Shown here: one piece after another, positions 43,900 to 56,359 of the stretch | Position numbering within the stretch: the stretch's first letter is position 1 | Layout of the letters: every line of letters starts with the position of its first letter | NCBI GenBank assembly: GCA_047495785.1 | Contig: JBLDXI010000009.1 | Span: 5,270,001 to 5,334,000, forward strand | Length of the DNA stretch: 64,000 nucleotides | Source of the DNA: Lepidodermella squamata | Taxonomy: Eukaryota > Gastrotricha | Direction of reading: 5' to 3' | Program-made: the position numbers and the translations under genes | The notes under the pieces: model-generated | What the model was told of the DNA's origin: nothing | Database searches by the model: none | Seen by the model: only the letters and a program-made list of their open reading frames with translations

Positions 43900-44128
43900 T
43901 TGATTGATTGATTTACGATTATAAATAATTTATTTGTTTCGTTTTTCATCTTCATCATAATTTGTTTATTCATCATGATTTCGTGCGCGTCTGGTGTAAA
44001 TTTGCGATATAATTATACCTATTTCCGCGATATATAGGTCATGACCCCGCTTTAATATATTTATTACTATAATAGCCGCCGTAATAATGATTGTAAGAAT
44101 GATGATTTCTCAACCGCGCATCAATTAT
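43900..44128. other. 3' UTR of the GFI1-like gene and spacer
   Basis: Starts with a (TGAT)n run right after the stop codon; AATAA-type hexamers occur near 43920-43935. No further gene. Confidence 0.5.
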
Positions 44129-45071
44129 TACCGTCAGTTGGGGCAATCTGGGTCATTGGGGCTATTCGGACGAATGTTCATGCAAACGGGAGAATGAGCA
44201 TGGCTCCAAAACTACCCGGCCGTTAGCAATGAAATTTTGCACGGAGTTTGGTGGAAAGACGACCCACATGCCATAAAAATTTCATGACCTGAGAGTAAGT
44301 GGTTGTGAAGATATGAGCTTACCTTTCAGGTGTGAGTTAAACTCAGTTTAAGCACTGTTCTGCGTTGAATTACCTGGACCAGATGAGAATTTTGCTGGAC
44401 CTGCGATCAATTTTTTCTGAACCTACAGATGATAGGGCACCCATGAAAATTTAAACCGCCCCGATCCGACTCATACTTTTGTCTAATTAATTGCGTCCTT
44501 TTAGCCCCACGGAAAAATGATGTTGTGGGGCTATTCGGTCTGCCATTTGAATATGCTAATGAACTGCGTTGTTCAAACGTTCCTGGCTGATTAAAGCGGA
44601 CTTTTACTTCATTTACAATTTAATTTTTGAATAAGCTGGAAAGACTGCAAAATACTAGTGTTACTGGCCTACGACATTGCCAATTAATTAATTACGACTA
44701 TAATTGACAAATAATTCAACTAAAAATCAGTGTTTTAGTTTGCTCAAATTCTTGGGCATACAAATAATAATAATAAAATTTTGCGGAAAAAAATTGCTCC
44801 GCGGCGTGGACTCGAACCCTGCTGTCGTACTTTGCTATGCTTTCTAGAAGCACATCCAAAGCCACTCGACCACTGAACACAGCATATTAGCAATATTTGA
44901 ATTGAATATTTATGTATAATTAATAGCCCCACACCTGTCCGAATAGCCCCATCCGTGGGGCTATTCGGAATCCTGGTTCCATTGGAATCAGGACCTTCTG
45001 AAACGTGTAAAAATGCAAAAAAATCAGGGGGTAATTTTTTTTCGCCGTCCGGATAGCCCCAACTGACGGTA
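44129..45071. mobile_element. 943-bp TIR element with repeated GGGGCTATTCGG modules
   Basis: Ends read TACCGTCAGTTGGGGC and, inverted, GCCCCAACTGACGGTA. If the flanking TA is the target duplication, the element proper is 44131-45069. The module GGGGCTATTCGG (or its complement) recurs at about 44157, 44527, 44945 and 44957 and in variant form at 45050. The interior has no ORF with motifs but carries a tRNA-like sequence. The module resembles the GGCTATTCGG unit in the TIRs of the Mutator-like element at 18 kb, which may point to a common transposase. Non-autonomous. Confidence 0.75.
44796..44880 (-). repeat. Degenerate tRNA-like sequence inside the TIR element
   Basis: On the minus strand TGGTCGAGTGG (44872-44862) is a class II (Leu/Ser-type) A box and GGTTCGAGTCC (44818-44808) a near-perfect B box. 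Between them lies a possible anticodon arm with loop TCTAGAA and a longer variable region. The T-stem has two mismatches and position 33 is not T, so a working tRNA is unlikely. Either a tRNA pseudogene or SINE head captured by the element. Confidence 0.5.
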
Positions 45072-47567
45072 TTGCTATCTCTTTTATTTATACCACAGCA
45101 TCATAGTAAATAATATTATATTATTATGAATACCTTTACCGATAAATTCGTGTGTTAATATTGTTATTATATACAAGATCTTGATTCGGTTTTGTTCAGA
45201 ACAAAAAATAATGGCAATCGCAGCAATAAAAATTTGTTTCTATTGAAATTTGATGCGACTTTTTTGCGCTGGCAATCAATTTACTTATTTGGTACATTAC
45301 AGGTGTAATACAAAAAAATTTTCGCGCGTGAATGAACGCAGACTTTCACGGGGGATGATCCTAGCATATTATTATAGCATGCCGCTATAAATGGTAAATT
45401 TTGCCGGTATTTATAAGGGGTTATTGAATGCAGAATTATGATTCAAGGGTCGTAATAGTTGCATCCCCGAAATTAAGGTTCCATCACTAAATTTGAGGGT
45501 TCCAGCACTATGAATTTTCCTATTTTCGTTGGATTTTCGTTAGTAACCTGTAAAAATTCGAATTCAAATATAGAGATCCGTCTAATTAAAAAAAATCCTC
45601 TTGAAATAACCTCTTATATACTCGAGGATATTTAGTGCCGGCCTCACATTTTGAAAAACTTCAGCGTAGTAAAATGTCCGGATTACCACATCATATTTAG
45701 CCTCTTCATATTGCCCACATTATTGTTAGTTTTTTTTACGGAACACCTATCGGGACCGATATTCCCTCAGGAACAAGTAAACAATGGAACAACGGCAAAT
45801 TATGTCGCTCTCTTCCTAATTTTAATAGTTTTACATTTTATCGATTCTTCCAGGTTTGCAGTTTTTTAATGTACAGCTTTGACCGCAACTAATCACCAAT
45901 TGCCATTTATTTTTGGTATCAAAACTCAACTTTTAAAGATTTGCAAATAATATCGGAATATTTAGACTTTCAAGTGCTTAACCATGAATTTCGCTCCAAT
46001 TATTTCCCTTGTTTATTTAACCTGAGGGCAAGTCTTGGAAATCACTAAGTTTACCTTCGCCCTCAACTAATTTACTGCAAAGCCTAAGGGCAACCCCGAG
46101 AAATTTACTCGGTATTGCTATTAAAAGCTTCGGTAAAATTATCTCCTTGATTTATCGCGAATATTTTCAATAAATTATTCATACGCTACGTCTCAAGAAG
46201 TTTCTTGGCATATTCGAAATTATTCCGAATTTTTTTCCATTATTTATTATTAAGCCAATTATCACGGCTATTTTTTTCCACTATTTTTTAGCAGTGCGCT
46301 TTTTTGATCACGTGCCATATTAGCTACTATGTATGATTAGCAAATATTTTCTTGTTTCCTAAGCCTCACGACTATAAGCAAAAAAATGCCCGCCTCATGG
46401 GATGCCTCGTTCTCCATTCCGTAATTATGCCGGAAAAACAGCCGACGTGAATGAAAAGAGGAAGCAGAAAAAAAAAACTACGACAAATCTCAAGGCAAAC
46501 ACGGCAATGCGCTCATTTACGACCGCACCACCGTTGGGACCGGAAAAATTTAGCAGAAAAATAGGAAAAATGTATAGACAGCGGCAGGAAATGCGGGAAC
46601 CATAAAAATCCACCCTAATATTGTAGTAAAAGGAAAGATCCACTGCCACTCGAATCCATTGCTACCTAAGGGATCACTTTTTTTGTTAATTTTTATTTAT
46701 TGTATAGTGCATATCCATTTTTTATTACTCTGACCTAATTGGCTGAGACTATAGGTATGCGCGTGCCTCGATAAAGAACCTCGGAAATGGACCGCTCAAA
46801 TAGCTGTCAGTTTTAATCGGAAGTATGTTTCCTTTCTAGATTCATTTTCGGCCCGTACATTCCATCTATACAAAATTTAGACTAGTTTTTCAATATTACT
46901 CTGTGCGGAATATTATAGGTGTGTTGATAATTCAATCTTTGCATGTCTGAAGTGTGGATATTGCTACATCGAATTTGCGAGGCGGTTGGGCGGAAAATGT
47001 CGCATCACCTGAGACTTGATTCTTTCTTAGGTGCACTAAAACAGGGAATTATTCGATTTTCGAAAGTCTTATATATTCAACGAATTCTCAATTTTTCAGA
47101 TGAATTTCGTCGTCGTATCGTCAGGTGTGATTTCCTATGATCAAAGAATACTGACCTATAGTTTCCCAATGGGAGTGGGCAACCTAAATTTAAGGTTCCG
47201 GCTCTATAGTTTGTCAATTGTTTTTGAATTTCAAGTCTTCCCTAAATTTTCGACGCGGATTATCGGCGGTCAGTTTACGCATTATAAATCCGCCTGCTAA
47301 TTCTTATTATCGATTTCAAAAATCAGTGATCTTCCAGCATTGAAAACGTTTCAGCTGTTGGTACCAGGTCAGTTACTTGGATTTGATTCGACCTCATTCG
47401 CTGATTTGCTTTACACACGATTGTTTTACGGCTATTTCGCAATGGCCTGTAATGATTTAGCCTTACTGATTTACAGCTTATTTGGAGTTTTTAAGCTATA
47501 GTCCACGGGGATCCCTTATTTTAGTTGCTGATCAATTATATCCCTCTGAAAAAATAGATCCGACATA
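45072..47567. other. Intergenic region, nothing recognised
   Basis: AT-rich. Open frames at 45651-45869 (hydrophobic) and 46402-46605 (lysine-rich) lack splice context or motifs and are probably chance. Phrases like 'AAATTTRAGGTTCC' recur near 45.48, 47.18 and 34.3 kb, hinting at an old dispersed repeat. Confidence 0.4.
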
Positions 47568-47683
47568 CAGGGTGTTCGCGTAATAATACTCTTCTAAAAA
47601 TAGCTTTGCTACTTTTTGCATTCATTTGAGCTTTTTTGTAGCTATTTTTAGCTCACCCAGAGTATTATTACGCGAACGCCCTG
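47568..47683. mobile_element. Tc1/mariner-like MITE
   Basis: 116 bp, almost entirely a hairpin. Ends CAGGGTGTTCGCGTAATAAT and the inverted GTATTATTACGCGAACGCCCTG are flanked by TA on both sides (47566-47567, 47684-47685). Inner arms share CTAAAAATAGC. A TA duplication and CAGGGTG end fit the Tc1/mariner group. Confidence 0.85.
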
Positions 47684-47849
47684 TACATGTAACTATAATA
47701 CATATTCTGATGTAGGAAGGACGCTCAAATTTCGAGCTGAAAATATTTAGGTCTTTTAGAATATGCAAAAATGTTCTTCCTTACATGCCCCGTGCTTTAA
47801 CGTACCTAGCTTTGAATGAATTGAATTGAGCGTTCAACGAGTATAAGAG

Positions 47850-47998
47850 TATGTTATCATACAAGCTCTCGGCGATAGCCGCTCGTGCTGAATTTTATCT
47901 GACGAGGCGTCAGCCGAGTCCCAAAAAGACGAGGCGTAGCCGAGTCGGGGCACGAGCGGCTATTGCAGGGAGCGAGGATGCATAACAATTCGTATACA
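47850..47998. repeat. Nested hairpin with internal direct repeats
   Basis: Outer GTATGTTATCATAC-like arms and inner arms GATAGCCGCTCGTGC (47874-47888) and GCACGAGCGGCTAT (47950-47963) enclose two direct copies of a 20-bp unit, GACGAGGCGTCAGCCGAGTC and a variant (47901-47920, 47928-47947). GC-rich within AT-rich DNA. Possible MITE or structured RNA; not a known RNA family to me. Confidence 0.5.
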
Positions 47999-48363
47999 AC
48001 ACCAGATGTTGATCGCTTGACGATTTAAAAATGTTTGCTGAGTATCAGGTGAATTTGCAATATTTACCAACAATTGTCGCCAAAATTCTGTTTGTAGGGA
48101 AACATCAGGTACAAAAACAACACCTGATGCTGCTCGCGAATTTCGAAACTTGTTTGTTTCCTCATTTCATTTTGCAAAATTTGTCGGTCGATGCAACATC
48201 AATTTCCAGGAATAAACACCACCTAAGCAAAAGGTACTGGCCAAGCGTTCCTGGAATAAGACAAATAGGCAAGGAGCTGACCTCCAAAAAAATTAAAAAA
48301 AATTCACCGAGATTTTGAGGCCAAAACTCCAAAACTCTCCAGATAAACTACACTAAAAAATTA

Positions 48364-48470
48364 TTAACCTCGGCTGCGCCTCGGTCGTGATTTCGAAATT
48401 GTCCTCGGCTGAGCCTCGGAAAATGGCTCGGTTTCACCTCGCCGAATTCACTGGGCCTTGCGGCCCATGT
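48364..48470. repeat. GC-rich short repeats
   Basis: Two copies of CCTCGGCTGMGCCTCGG about 35 bp apart, then GGCCTTGCGGCC. Each can form a small hairpin. Similar in style to the hairpin at 47.9 kb (both contain GAGGCG/CGCCTC units). Confidence 0.4.
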
Positions 48471-48544
48471 TGGTACAACATCATTTCCTTGTTTCAACCT
48501 AATTCCCGCTAAATTTGATAAATTTCAAAACCATTAATTTTACA

Positions 48545-48643
48545 ACTTATCAGGTTTACGACCCCATCTAAATTACTTATCAGGTTTACGACACCAGCGT
48601 CTAAATTACTTATCGGTTTTATGACCCCATCTAAATTACTTAT
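48545..48643. repeat. Tandem repeat, about 37 bp x 3
   Basis: Units with consensus ACTTATCAGGTTTACGACCC then CATCTAAATT, diverging slightly between copies. No coding role. Confidence 0.75.
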
Positions 48644-51600
48644 TTATCTGCATCGAGCTCGAAATTTCAGTAACGATAAATTTTATCCAATTTAACGATC
48701 TCTATTTTTAGTAACAATCTGGTGCCTCAGCAAACACAGGTGTCACCAGCGTGTGAAATAACAAAATCCTAGCATTTTATCATTTTTGGGACGCTAATGC
48801 AAAGAGTCAGGCGATCAACAGGTGGTGTAGTATACGATCAGACAGGTTGAAAATCGTAAAATAAAGTTCAAAAAAAGCTGGTTCAAATGTGGGTATATGA
48901 CTCAACGCGCGCGTCGTTGAGTAAACAACTAGTCTAGGCCAAAAGTGCTTGCGATTAATACATGGCGAATTTCTGATATTCGCGTCATTCCAAAATGTTT
49001 TTAATTACTTGATTAAAAATTACCGCGTGTATTCGAAACAGTCGCTCGCTTTCTAATGAGCTCAATTGCGTGTAATAAATCTCTTCTTGTGGGGTAAGTT
49101 GGGTAAGCCATCATTGCCAATCGCTGGCAATTTTATTTTTATGTATCTATTCTGGGAAATTTCGGACACTTGTAACATTTGGCCTAGTTAAAGACTCGCT
49201 CATAACCGCTCATCCCCTGAGACACTCCAAGAACTTTAATCAAGGGATTATATCGATACGTATCCGTTTCTTTTACACTCTGATAAATGTAATGCGTCAT
49301 GCTTAACAATCGATCTGAGAGGGTTGAAAATTCGACTTATAGCTGTTGCCTTTGATTCAAGCTTTCTCGGAATGTCTTTAATTTTCAGTTCAATTCACAT
49401 TTAAACCTGATAAAATTTATTTATGTGTATCCCAATTTTCTACTTGCTAATCCATGTGTGTCAAGTACTAGTTTTCAGCAATCGATTGCTTCTCGTATAA
49501 CTGGAATTGTAAGAGTACGATTTTTGTCTGGTTGTCTCGGCCGCGCTGATTCTTACACCAGCAAATATTGACACTAATTAAGCTGTTCCAATTAACGATT
49601 TTTTGCAAAGGAAAGAACTTGTTCATGTCCTTATGAAGTGATAGCTTTTCCAAAACAAGCAAACATTTGCTGAGCCAATAGCCCTAATAGCAAGTTATAT
49701 TTTGTTGCCCTTGCGCACTTGTCTACATCACATTTCAACTACTCACACTCATTCCTGATTCGATAGAATTATTCAGATGTTATCCAGGGCAAATAGAATT
49801 TTTCAATGAAGAGCTGCTTCCAATCTGGTTACTTTTTTACTTCTTTCTTGTTATTCTTAATTGTAATCTCAAGGCTGGCATCTCAAGATTTCCATATTAT
49901 ACGCATGCGTTTCCAATCATCGAAAAAGCAATTTTAATTGGAAAAGTCCCAATTTCCCATTCCACTCTTGTCATTCATATCAGATATGACCGAAAATTTC
50001 CATAGTAAGCCGAAGGCTTTAAGTTGTTCATTCTATTAAAAATCAGAATAATTAATCAACTTGTTCTAGAATCGCTATATCAATGCATTATTTGCTACGC
50101 CTTCAGCTATCAGTCGGTTCATTTTCCAATTTCAACCTCTTCTCTGAACGATTATTATAGCGTTCGCCATCTAGACGTATGATTCAAACTTCCTAATATG
50201 ATAGCCCATTCGATCATTTGCAGAAAAGGAGAGTCGCAATTTTCCGCACTTATTCTCTTTTTTTACTACTTGACTGCAGGGGCTTCGACCTATAGAATGG
50301 TACTTGAAGGTTTGAAGTTTTGACTGTATCCGATAGTTCGTAAGGATCAATGCGAAAACTGATATCTCCCTAATCTTGAAGTTCTCTTTTTGATATTGGA
50401 GCGCCGATAAGTAATCAATAATCACTAATTGTTCGTTTCGATTGTTACCAAGTCATTGGATAGAGTTGATGATTCCTCTTTCCTGTTTCCTCCGTACTCT
50501 TTTCTTCTTAACTGAACTTCAGCTAGATGTTAATTATTAATCGGTTGAGCAGGCGAAACCCGCCTTAAGCCACCTCTTAATAGTTAATATAGGCCGCATC
50601 AATTCAGTATGGCACCTTCTAGTAAGAAGGCCCAATTAGAGCTGGATGGCCTTATAATATACAGTCGCTACAGCTGCACGTCACTCATCTGGCAATGTCC
50701 TGAAATGATGTCGTCGGATACGTACAACACACGGGTGCGTTCCGATTATTCTCCGGCGTTTTAGTGTCGTCCATGGGCGGCATCACGCGATCGTCGCCTG
50801 GCGACGCACCAGTTCATGATTAATCGCGCGCAATTACGCGCTGCCCGTCGGCGCACCAGTGGCAGCTCGTTAACTGGCAGGCCGAGCTGATAGCATATAG
50901 CGAGCCGCCAACATCACAGCTGATTATCAGCTACTACTACTACGGCCCTACAAGTATACTCTAGTAGCGCCATGTCCGCTCAGAAAACAAGCGCGCGTTT
51001 CACTTCTCTCTCGCGCCTGTCCATCACTCGCTGCATTAGCCGCATCATATAACGCCTGAGCAAATAGCTGTACGTAAATCGATCTAGATAGCCATACCTC
51101 AACTACGACTACTACTACGCCCATTCATACACCGCGCGGCCTGGCTACTTATACCGGCCTGCGATTTTCGCTAATTACTAATTATACAGGCCTAGATTGC
51201 ATATTACCGTAAATTGCACGCAACACGTGCTGCGAAATGCTTTTACCTTTTACGAGTGAATTTCCTGCTGTAATTATGCACTAATCAGTTTACCTGCCTC
51301 TCGCTATCTATGCCTCTCACTGATTGTTTCCGATTTGTCTCAGATTTTTCCGCCATGAAACTCATTCCTAAGATGTGGGTTATATCTCCCGAATTTCGGA
51401 AGCAACAAATTTTACCTTGATTCATCTACTGGTTGCGCCAACTCTTTGTTGGAACTCTTTTCCGGTAACATTGGTATTTTTCTCTTACAGCACTTCCTTG
51501 ATGGTACCCTTGAGCACGAGTCACTCCACAGTGCTTCTGCGCATGTCTTACTCCTTTCTTCGTTGTTGATCGCTCGGCGAGACGCCTGAGTAAACAAGCG

Positions 51601-54600
51601 CTTTATTTTGAAGTTTATTATTATTATTTGGTATTTCTTAATTATCCAATATATACTCTCGTATGGTATTTGAAAATTTCAGCATCGTATGATGAAGTCA
51701 GCAAATTTCAACTCAGCTTCGAAATTTGACTGGAAACCTGCTAGAACTGCTCCTAATTTCTTCTCCAATTACATTTTAGTGTTGTAAATTAAAGCTATGT
51801 ATTCGCCTCAGCTTTTTGATTACTTTGGAAGATGAATGCAGTTTTTGAATAGCCCTGACTTTGCTAGAACAAATGATGGCACTTCCAATGTTTTTGAAGG
51901 TATCTTATACCTTGGATCTATACCTCACCCTTGATGGCAACTTGGGTCACTACTCTAAAAGGATAGTCTTTACTCTTATTTTAGAGCTGCTATGCAGCAT
52001 ATATTGAACAATCCTTACTCAATGATCTCATCATTTTTGTATATTGCCCGAAGCTGAAAGCAATTCGTATTCTGTCAGGGTTTCTCCGAGAAAAAAGCCC
52101 GAAATATCGGTATCGATTGAATTTTTGAGAGTCTTCCTTGTTTTATCTGGGATTCATTGTTTATCTGCATGTTGGTGATGCTCACTGCTAGCTCACCTAA
52201 AGATGCTCACTGCTTTATGGACGGCTCCATCCGTGAATGAGTCGGACTCAATGATTGCTTGATTCCTGATAACGGGGCAGAGCGCAAGAATGCCAAAACA
52301 GATCAAGCTGGCTCCATCAGACAGTACGAGAATTACTCTCAGTAGTGAAGTCTTCTTACATCCAAATCCCAGCGGATTTCGGCGGCCATTCAGTAGTCCA
52401 TTATTTGTCTCAGAATAAAGGCAAAATAATCATCACCACTCAGCGATGATCTTTCACGTCAACCCTATACTTAATTCCTATCCTAGATAAAGACTCTACT
52501 ACGACAAATCGCGCTTTGAAAGATAAATAGCCGGGAAGTTTCTATTACACGATGTTCAATTCACACCAGTAACTCGCACTAGACATGGTGGTGCATTGAG
52601 CCAGCCGCGCGTCGACATGGCGCCCATTGACAGCGGCCGACCTCAGACAGGCTACGTCAACTTGACTCGCGCAAAAAATCACGCGTCCGCTGTAAAACAG
52701 GCCAACATCAAGCAATAAGCAAGCGAATCTGTATCGATCGATCGATTTCTAACGCGTCCCTACGAGCTGGGCCGGTTTAGTGTCCATATGCTTAATACCT
52801 GATGTATTGTTTACGCGCCTCATTGTTGTTCGTTACTTGTGTTGATGTAGTTTGCGAAAAAAGGCGCCGCGATGACGCGCCCGTCATGTCATTACGCCAA
52901 TCGATTGCCTGCGTTGTAGTCGCCGTTTTGTTGATTTTTCGCGTTAATTTATTGCGCGCCGCAATGGCGCGTGTCATCCGCGTGCTTAACCGCCGCCGCC
53001 GCATCATCAGCATGCCGATTTGTCCGCCGTCCCCACCCACACCGCCGTTGTTGTTGTTGTTATTGTTGTTTTTCAGCGGCGATTTTTCGCTTACGATATA
53101 TGTACATATATTTTTATTCGATGCAAATGGTCGTTGCTTTTCCACACGCCGTCGCCTCATTTTGATGCGAACGCCAATTGATTGGCCTATTTGCAAGTTA
53201 TTGAGATCAATTTGAATTTGATCTCTTGTTGATACGATGAGCTATCAAAATAGTGACAGCTCATAAATACTTGGCTTACGACGATAAGACTCGCCAAAAA
53301 TGTTACCTTCGAAATAATAGGCAATTTTTTCCATGGAACGAAAACCTATTGTAGGCACCTGATCAACAAATTGAATTCATTCTATTGAAAATTACAATTG
53401 AACTTAACGCTTCAGCTTTTTTAATAATTTGTTGATGAAAATCCGAACCCATGAAAAATTTAGCTAATTTTGCGAATTTTCAGATATGAGTTTTAGAACT
53501 GATTTCCAGAAATTTATATCCAAAATTGCATTAACTCTTAATTTGCGAATTCTTAACCTTTCTGAAACAGATAAAATATTGAAAATATCGAAAGTAGAAC
53601 ATTTTGAATCTCTGATCTTCCGATCTTTTTTTCATTTTTCTTAACTTTCGAAATTTCTGTCCAAACTTTCCAAATCCAAAATGGGCTATTAGCGATTGTT
53701 TTATGGAATTAATTGACAATTATTTTTATTTTGAGTGATTTTTGCCCTAGTTCTATTTTTTCTTTATATTTATGACCCCGAGAATATCTGCAGCATTTTG
53801 TTATAGGTCCGATCTGGCTGTAGGTCAAGCGAGACGTACGTTATTAGGATATAAGACGGCCTACGATCGCGGGGCGTTTTCTTATAATCAGCAATCAGCC
53901 CTAATTGCTGCTCAATCCGCGCACCTGAGACGATGAGCCAGAAAAACAATAAAACTAGCCTTGGGCATACATTTGCATACATGTCTAAATTCCTATAATG
54001 CACGACTCAAATTCGCATGTTTAAGGAACGGCCGTTTTGTTGTTCGTCCTTTTTATGTGCAAAAGTACAATATGCGAATAAGTATTATTAGATTAAGGGC
54101 CCGTTGTCTTTGCTGGGCGTGCGATAAATTGCGAGCCAATTGCATGCGTAAAGCGCGCCCCGCCCCGCTGATGAGCCGCGTCGCCGCGCCGCTGTTACTA
54201 CAACAAAATATTTCGCCTGTTTTATTTTGTTGTGCATTATTTACAACAAGTCGGCCCGACAAAATCGGCGGCCAAACACATGTGCTCGCGCGCGCGAACA
54301 AATACTCGCACAACATGTCGCGGGTGGACTATAATATATCGAATTACGCGACAAGCCGCGACTGGAATCACCCTTAAAGAAAAAAACGCGCATTACCTGC
54401 GCGAAATATTTAGCGCAAACACAACAATGGGCATTGTTTGCTTGCCGCTTGTCGCACGGTGAAATCAGCTTCTTCCGCCTCTTTCACTTTATTACATCGA
54501 TTCGAGCTGTTATTGCATTATTATATCAATTGTTGGCTTGGCTTTAATAAATTCGCTACGTGTAAGCTACCAGTTTCCGCGTTCGAATCGCGATCAGATT

Positions 54601-54747
54601 ATGATAACTCATGCACAAATTATAATTGGCATGAGAACGAATTTCAAACGAAATATTATAGCTCAAATTCAGCATCCTCCGAAATTTTACATAGTTTCGA
54701 AGCAGCTATATATTACCTCGGGTTCGCTTTATATATTTAAAAAAATA
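48644..54747. other. Gene-poor region
   Basis: About 6 kb without a supported gene. CpG-rich islands with CGCGCG-type sequence occur at about 50.74-51.2, 52.58-53.19 and 54.1-54.45 kb. Microsatellites include (TAC)n near 50.93 kb, (CGAT)n near 52.74 kb and (TTG)n near 53.05 kb. A 137-codon frame in the 52.8-53.2 kb island has an overlapping antisense frame of similar length and no motif. Confidence 0.4.
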
Positions 54748-55362
54748 TACCGTATTTCTCGAAAATATACGACACACCTGTATATATCCCCGCTCCCTAA
54801 TACAACCCGACGAAAAAATCGTTTGTTCATATTTAACCCAGGCCTCGAAATTGTACCACAGCTATTTTAATTTGGGCGAAGCATGCGTTGGAACAAAAGA
54901 AAAGCCTTATTAATGACGCATTATCGTAATCAGTGATTAGCTATCGCGTAAGCAGCTTCGCAACGTCTGATCTTGGCACCATTCATAAGCCAGCAGAAAA
55001 TGCCCATTCAGCATTCACTAGCTGAGACACAGAGTTTTATTTTAACATTTTCATATCCTTCTTAATCGTTTTAACCTTCTGGAATCGATGATGGCTGGCT
55101 CTCCTGATCGTCTTCAAGATTCCGTCCAGGTGTCCGAAGAAGACAAGCGAAAGCGGCACCGCAAGTATTCCCTCGCATTTTCACTGAATCGACAAATAAA
55201 ACAATCTAAAAACGTCGTCTTAATACGAATTGCTCGCGGCTTTTTGTGATGATTCGCAATTAAACAGCACACCCGTATATATCCCCACTCCCTAATACAA
55301 CCCGAATCAAAAATCATTTGTTCATAAATATAGCCCGCGGTAAATTTTCGAGAAATACGGTA
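54748..55362. mobile_element. Deleted pogo-like (Tc1/mariner superfamily) element
   Basis: 615 bp. Ends TACCGTATTTCTCGAAAAT and its inverse, flanked by TA (54746-54747, 55363-55364). Just inside both ends, a block CCGTATATATCCCCACTCCC (with ATACAACCCG after) occurs in direct, not inverted, orientation (about 54773 and 55272). It holds a short fragment of a transposase-like N-terminus. Internal deletion derivative. Confidence 0.75.
55088..55249 (+). pseudogene. N-terminal fragment of a pogo-like transposase
   Basis: A 53-codon frame 'MMAGSPDRLQDSVQVSEEDKRKRHRKYSLAFSLNRQ...' whose 'KRKRHRKYSLAF' recalls the start of the helix-turn-helix DNA-binding domain of pogo/jerky transposases ('KRrkYslEFKL'). 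The frame is cut off soon after, in line with the element's small size. Confidence 0.4.
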
Positions 55363-55644
55363 TACAATTCTGAAAATAATTTACTGAGATCCAATGCAAT
55401 TTTTCGATTTGGAAAATATTTGTGTATCCTCAACTTGGTGCCTAAAAATTGGAAATTTGGTTCCTCTTTTCCTTGAATTTTTTTATGCTGTTTGTTTTTC
55501 TCTTTTTGAAGTCAGCAATCAGCATTCATTTAATATTCAACTAGATTTTTCTTATCTTAATATTGTTTTTTTACTAATTATTCCTCCTCTCGTATAGTGT
55601 TTTTAAAATTGTTGGAAAAAAACGCAGGGCCGATGGTATTTTAG

Positions 55645-55781
55645 GCCTGCCGATATCGCTGCCGCCTGCGAGCAAGAAACAAGCCGAGGCGACGGATGCC
55701 GCGCAGCAGCCGAGTGTGACCGAACCGTGACGCGCCCGAAACAGGACCTAACCAGCGCCGCGGCGCCCGGCCGCCAGTCAG
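55645..55781 (+). other. Possible upstream exon of the Cys-loop receptor gene
   Basis: A GC-rich open segment with acceptor TATTTTAG before it and donor CAG|GTATGC after it. Its phase (1) matches the next exon at 56355 (acceptor TGCATTGCAG). No in-frame ATG, so it would be either 5' UTR or internal to a longer N-terminus. Confidence 0.3.
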
Positions 55782-56359
55782 GTATGCAATTCCTATTCTC
55801 AAAGTTTATCCGCATTAACGCCCTGGCGCCGACCTCATCTTATCATTTAATAACCTGTGTTAATTAATCTGGCGGAATAAGGAATAGGGTATTAACCATG
55901 CTTAACAGCCTCTTAACAGTTGCAACAACCAATCGTGTTATTGTTATGACTACTGTTCAGCGTTGCATGTCTGTAAATAAATCCTGCGCCCGCAGCTGAT
56001 GTTTACGCGAGAGATTATGGGGGTGCGCGCTGGGTCCCTAGGGTGCGCACTCGGGCAAAAATCTAGGCCGATGATGATGATGATGATTATGAGGAGGAGG
56101 AGCATGTTTTGGCACCGGACACCAGCTGCGGCAGCAGGTTTGTAGGCGTTAATAGCCCGACACGCTTTGACAGTTATCGCGGCGTGAATAGCTTGTTTTC
56201 CTAAACGCGCCTTTGACGCCACTTGTTGTTTACGATGGGCCAATTTAACGCGCTAGATTTAATAGACTGCGCGTTAAATCTGCCTTCTCTCTCGACTTTT
56301 ATTTACTCTTTTTATTAAAATCCGATGGTTGAATTTTGTGTTTGTGCATTGCAGCGAGG

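Noticed and set aside
44796-44880. Functional tRNA-Leu or tRNA-Ser gene
   Set aside because: A and B boxes are good, but the T-stem has mismatches and position 33 is not T; kept only as a tRNA-like repeat.
45651-45869. 72-codon hydrophobic frame
   Set aside because: Hydrophobicity follows from AT-rich composition; no other support.
46402-46605. 67-codon lysine-rich frame
   Set aside because: No motif, no splice partner and an equally long antisense frame.
48545-48643. CRISPR-like array
   Set aside because: Three adjacent units without unique spacers in a eukaryotic genome; a simple tandem repeat.
52802-53215. 137-codon frame in a CpG-rich island
   Set aside because: Overlapping antisense frame of 134 codons and low-complexity Arg/Leu/Pro composition indicate chance openness of GC-rich DNA.
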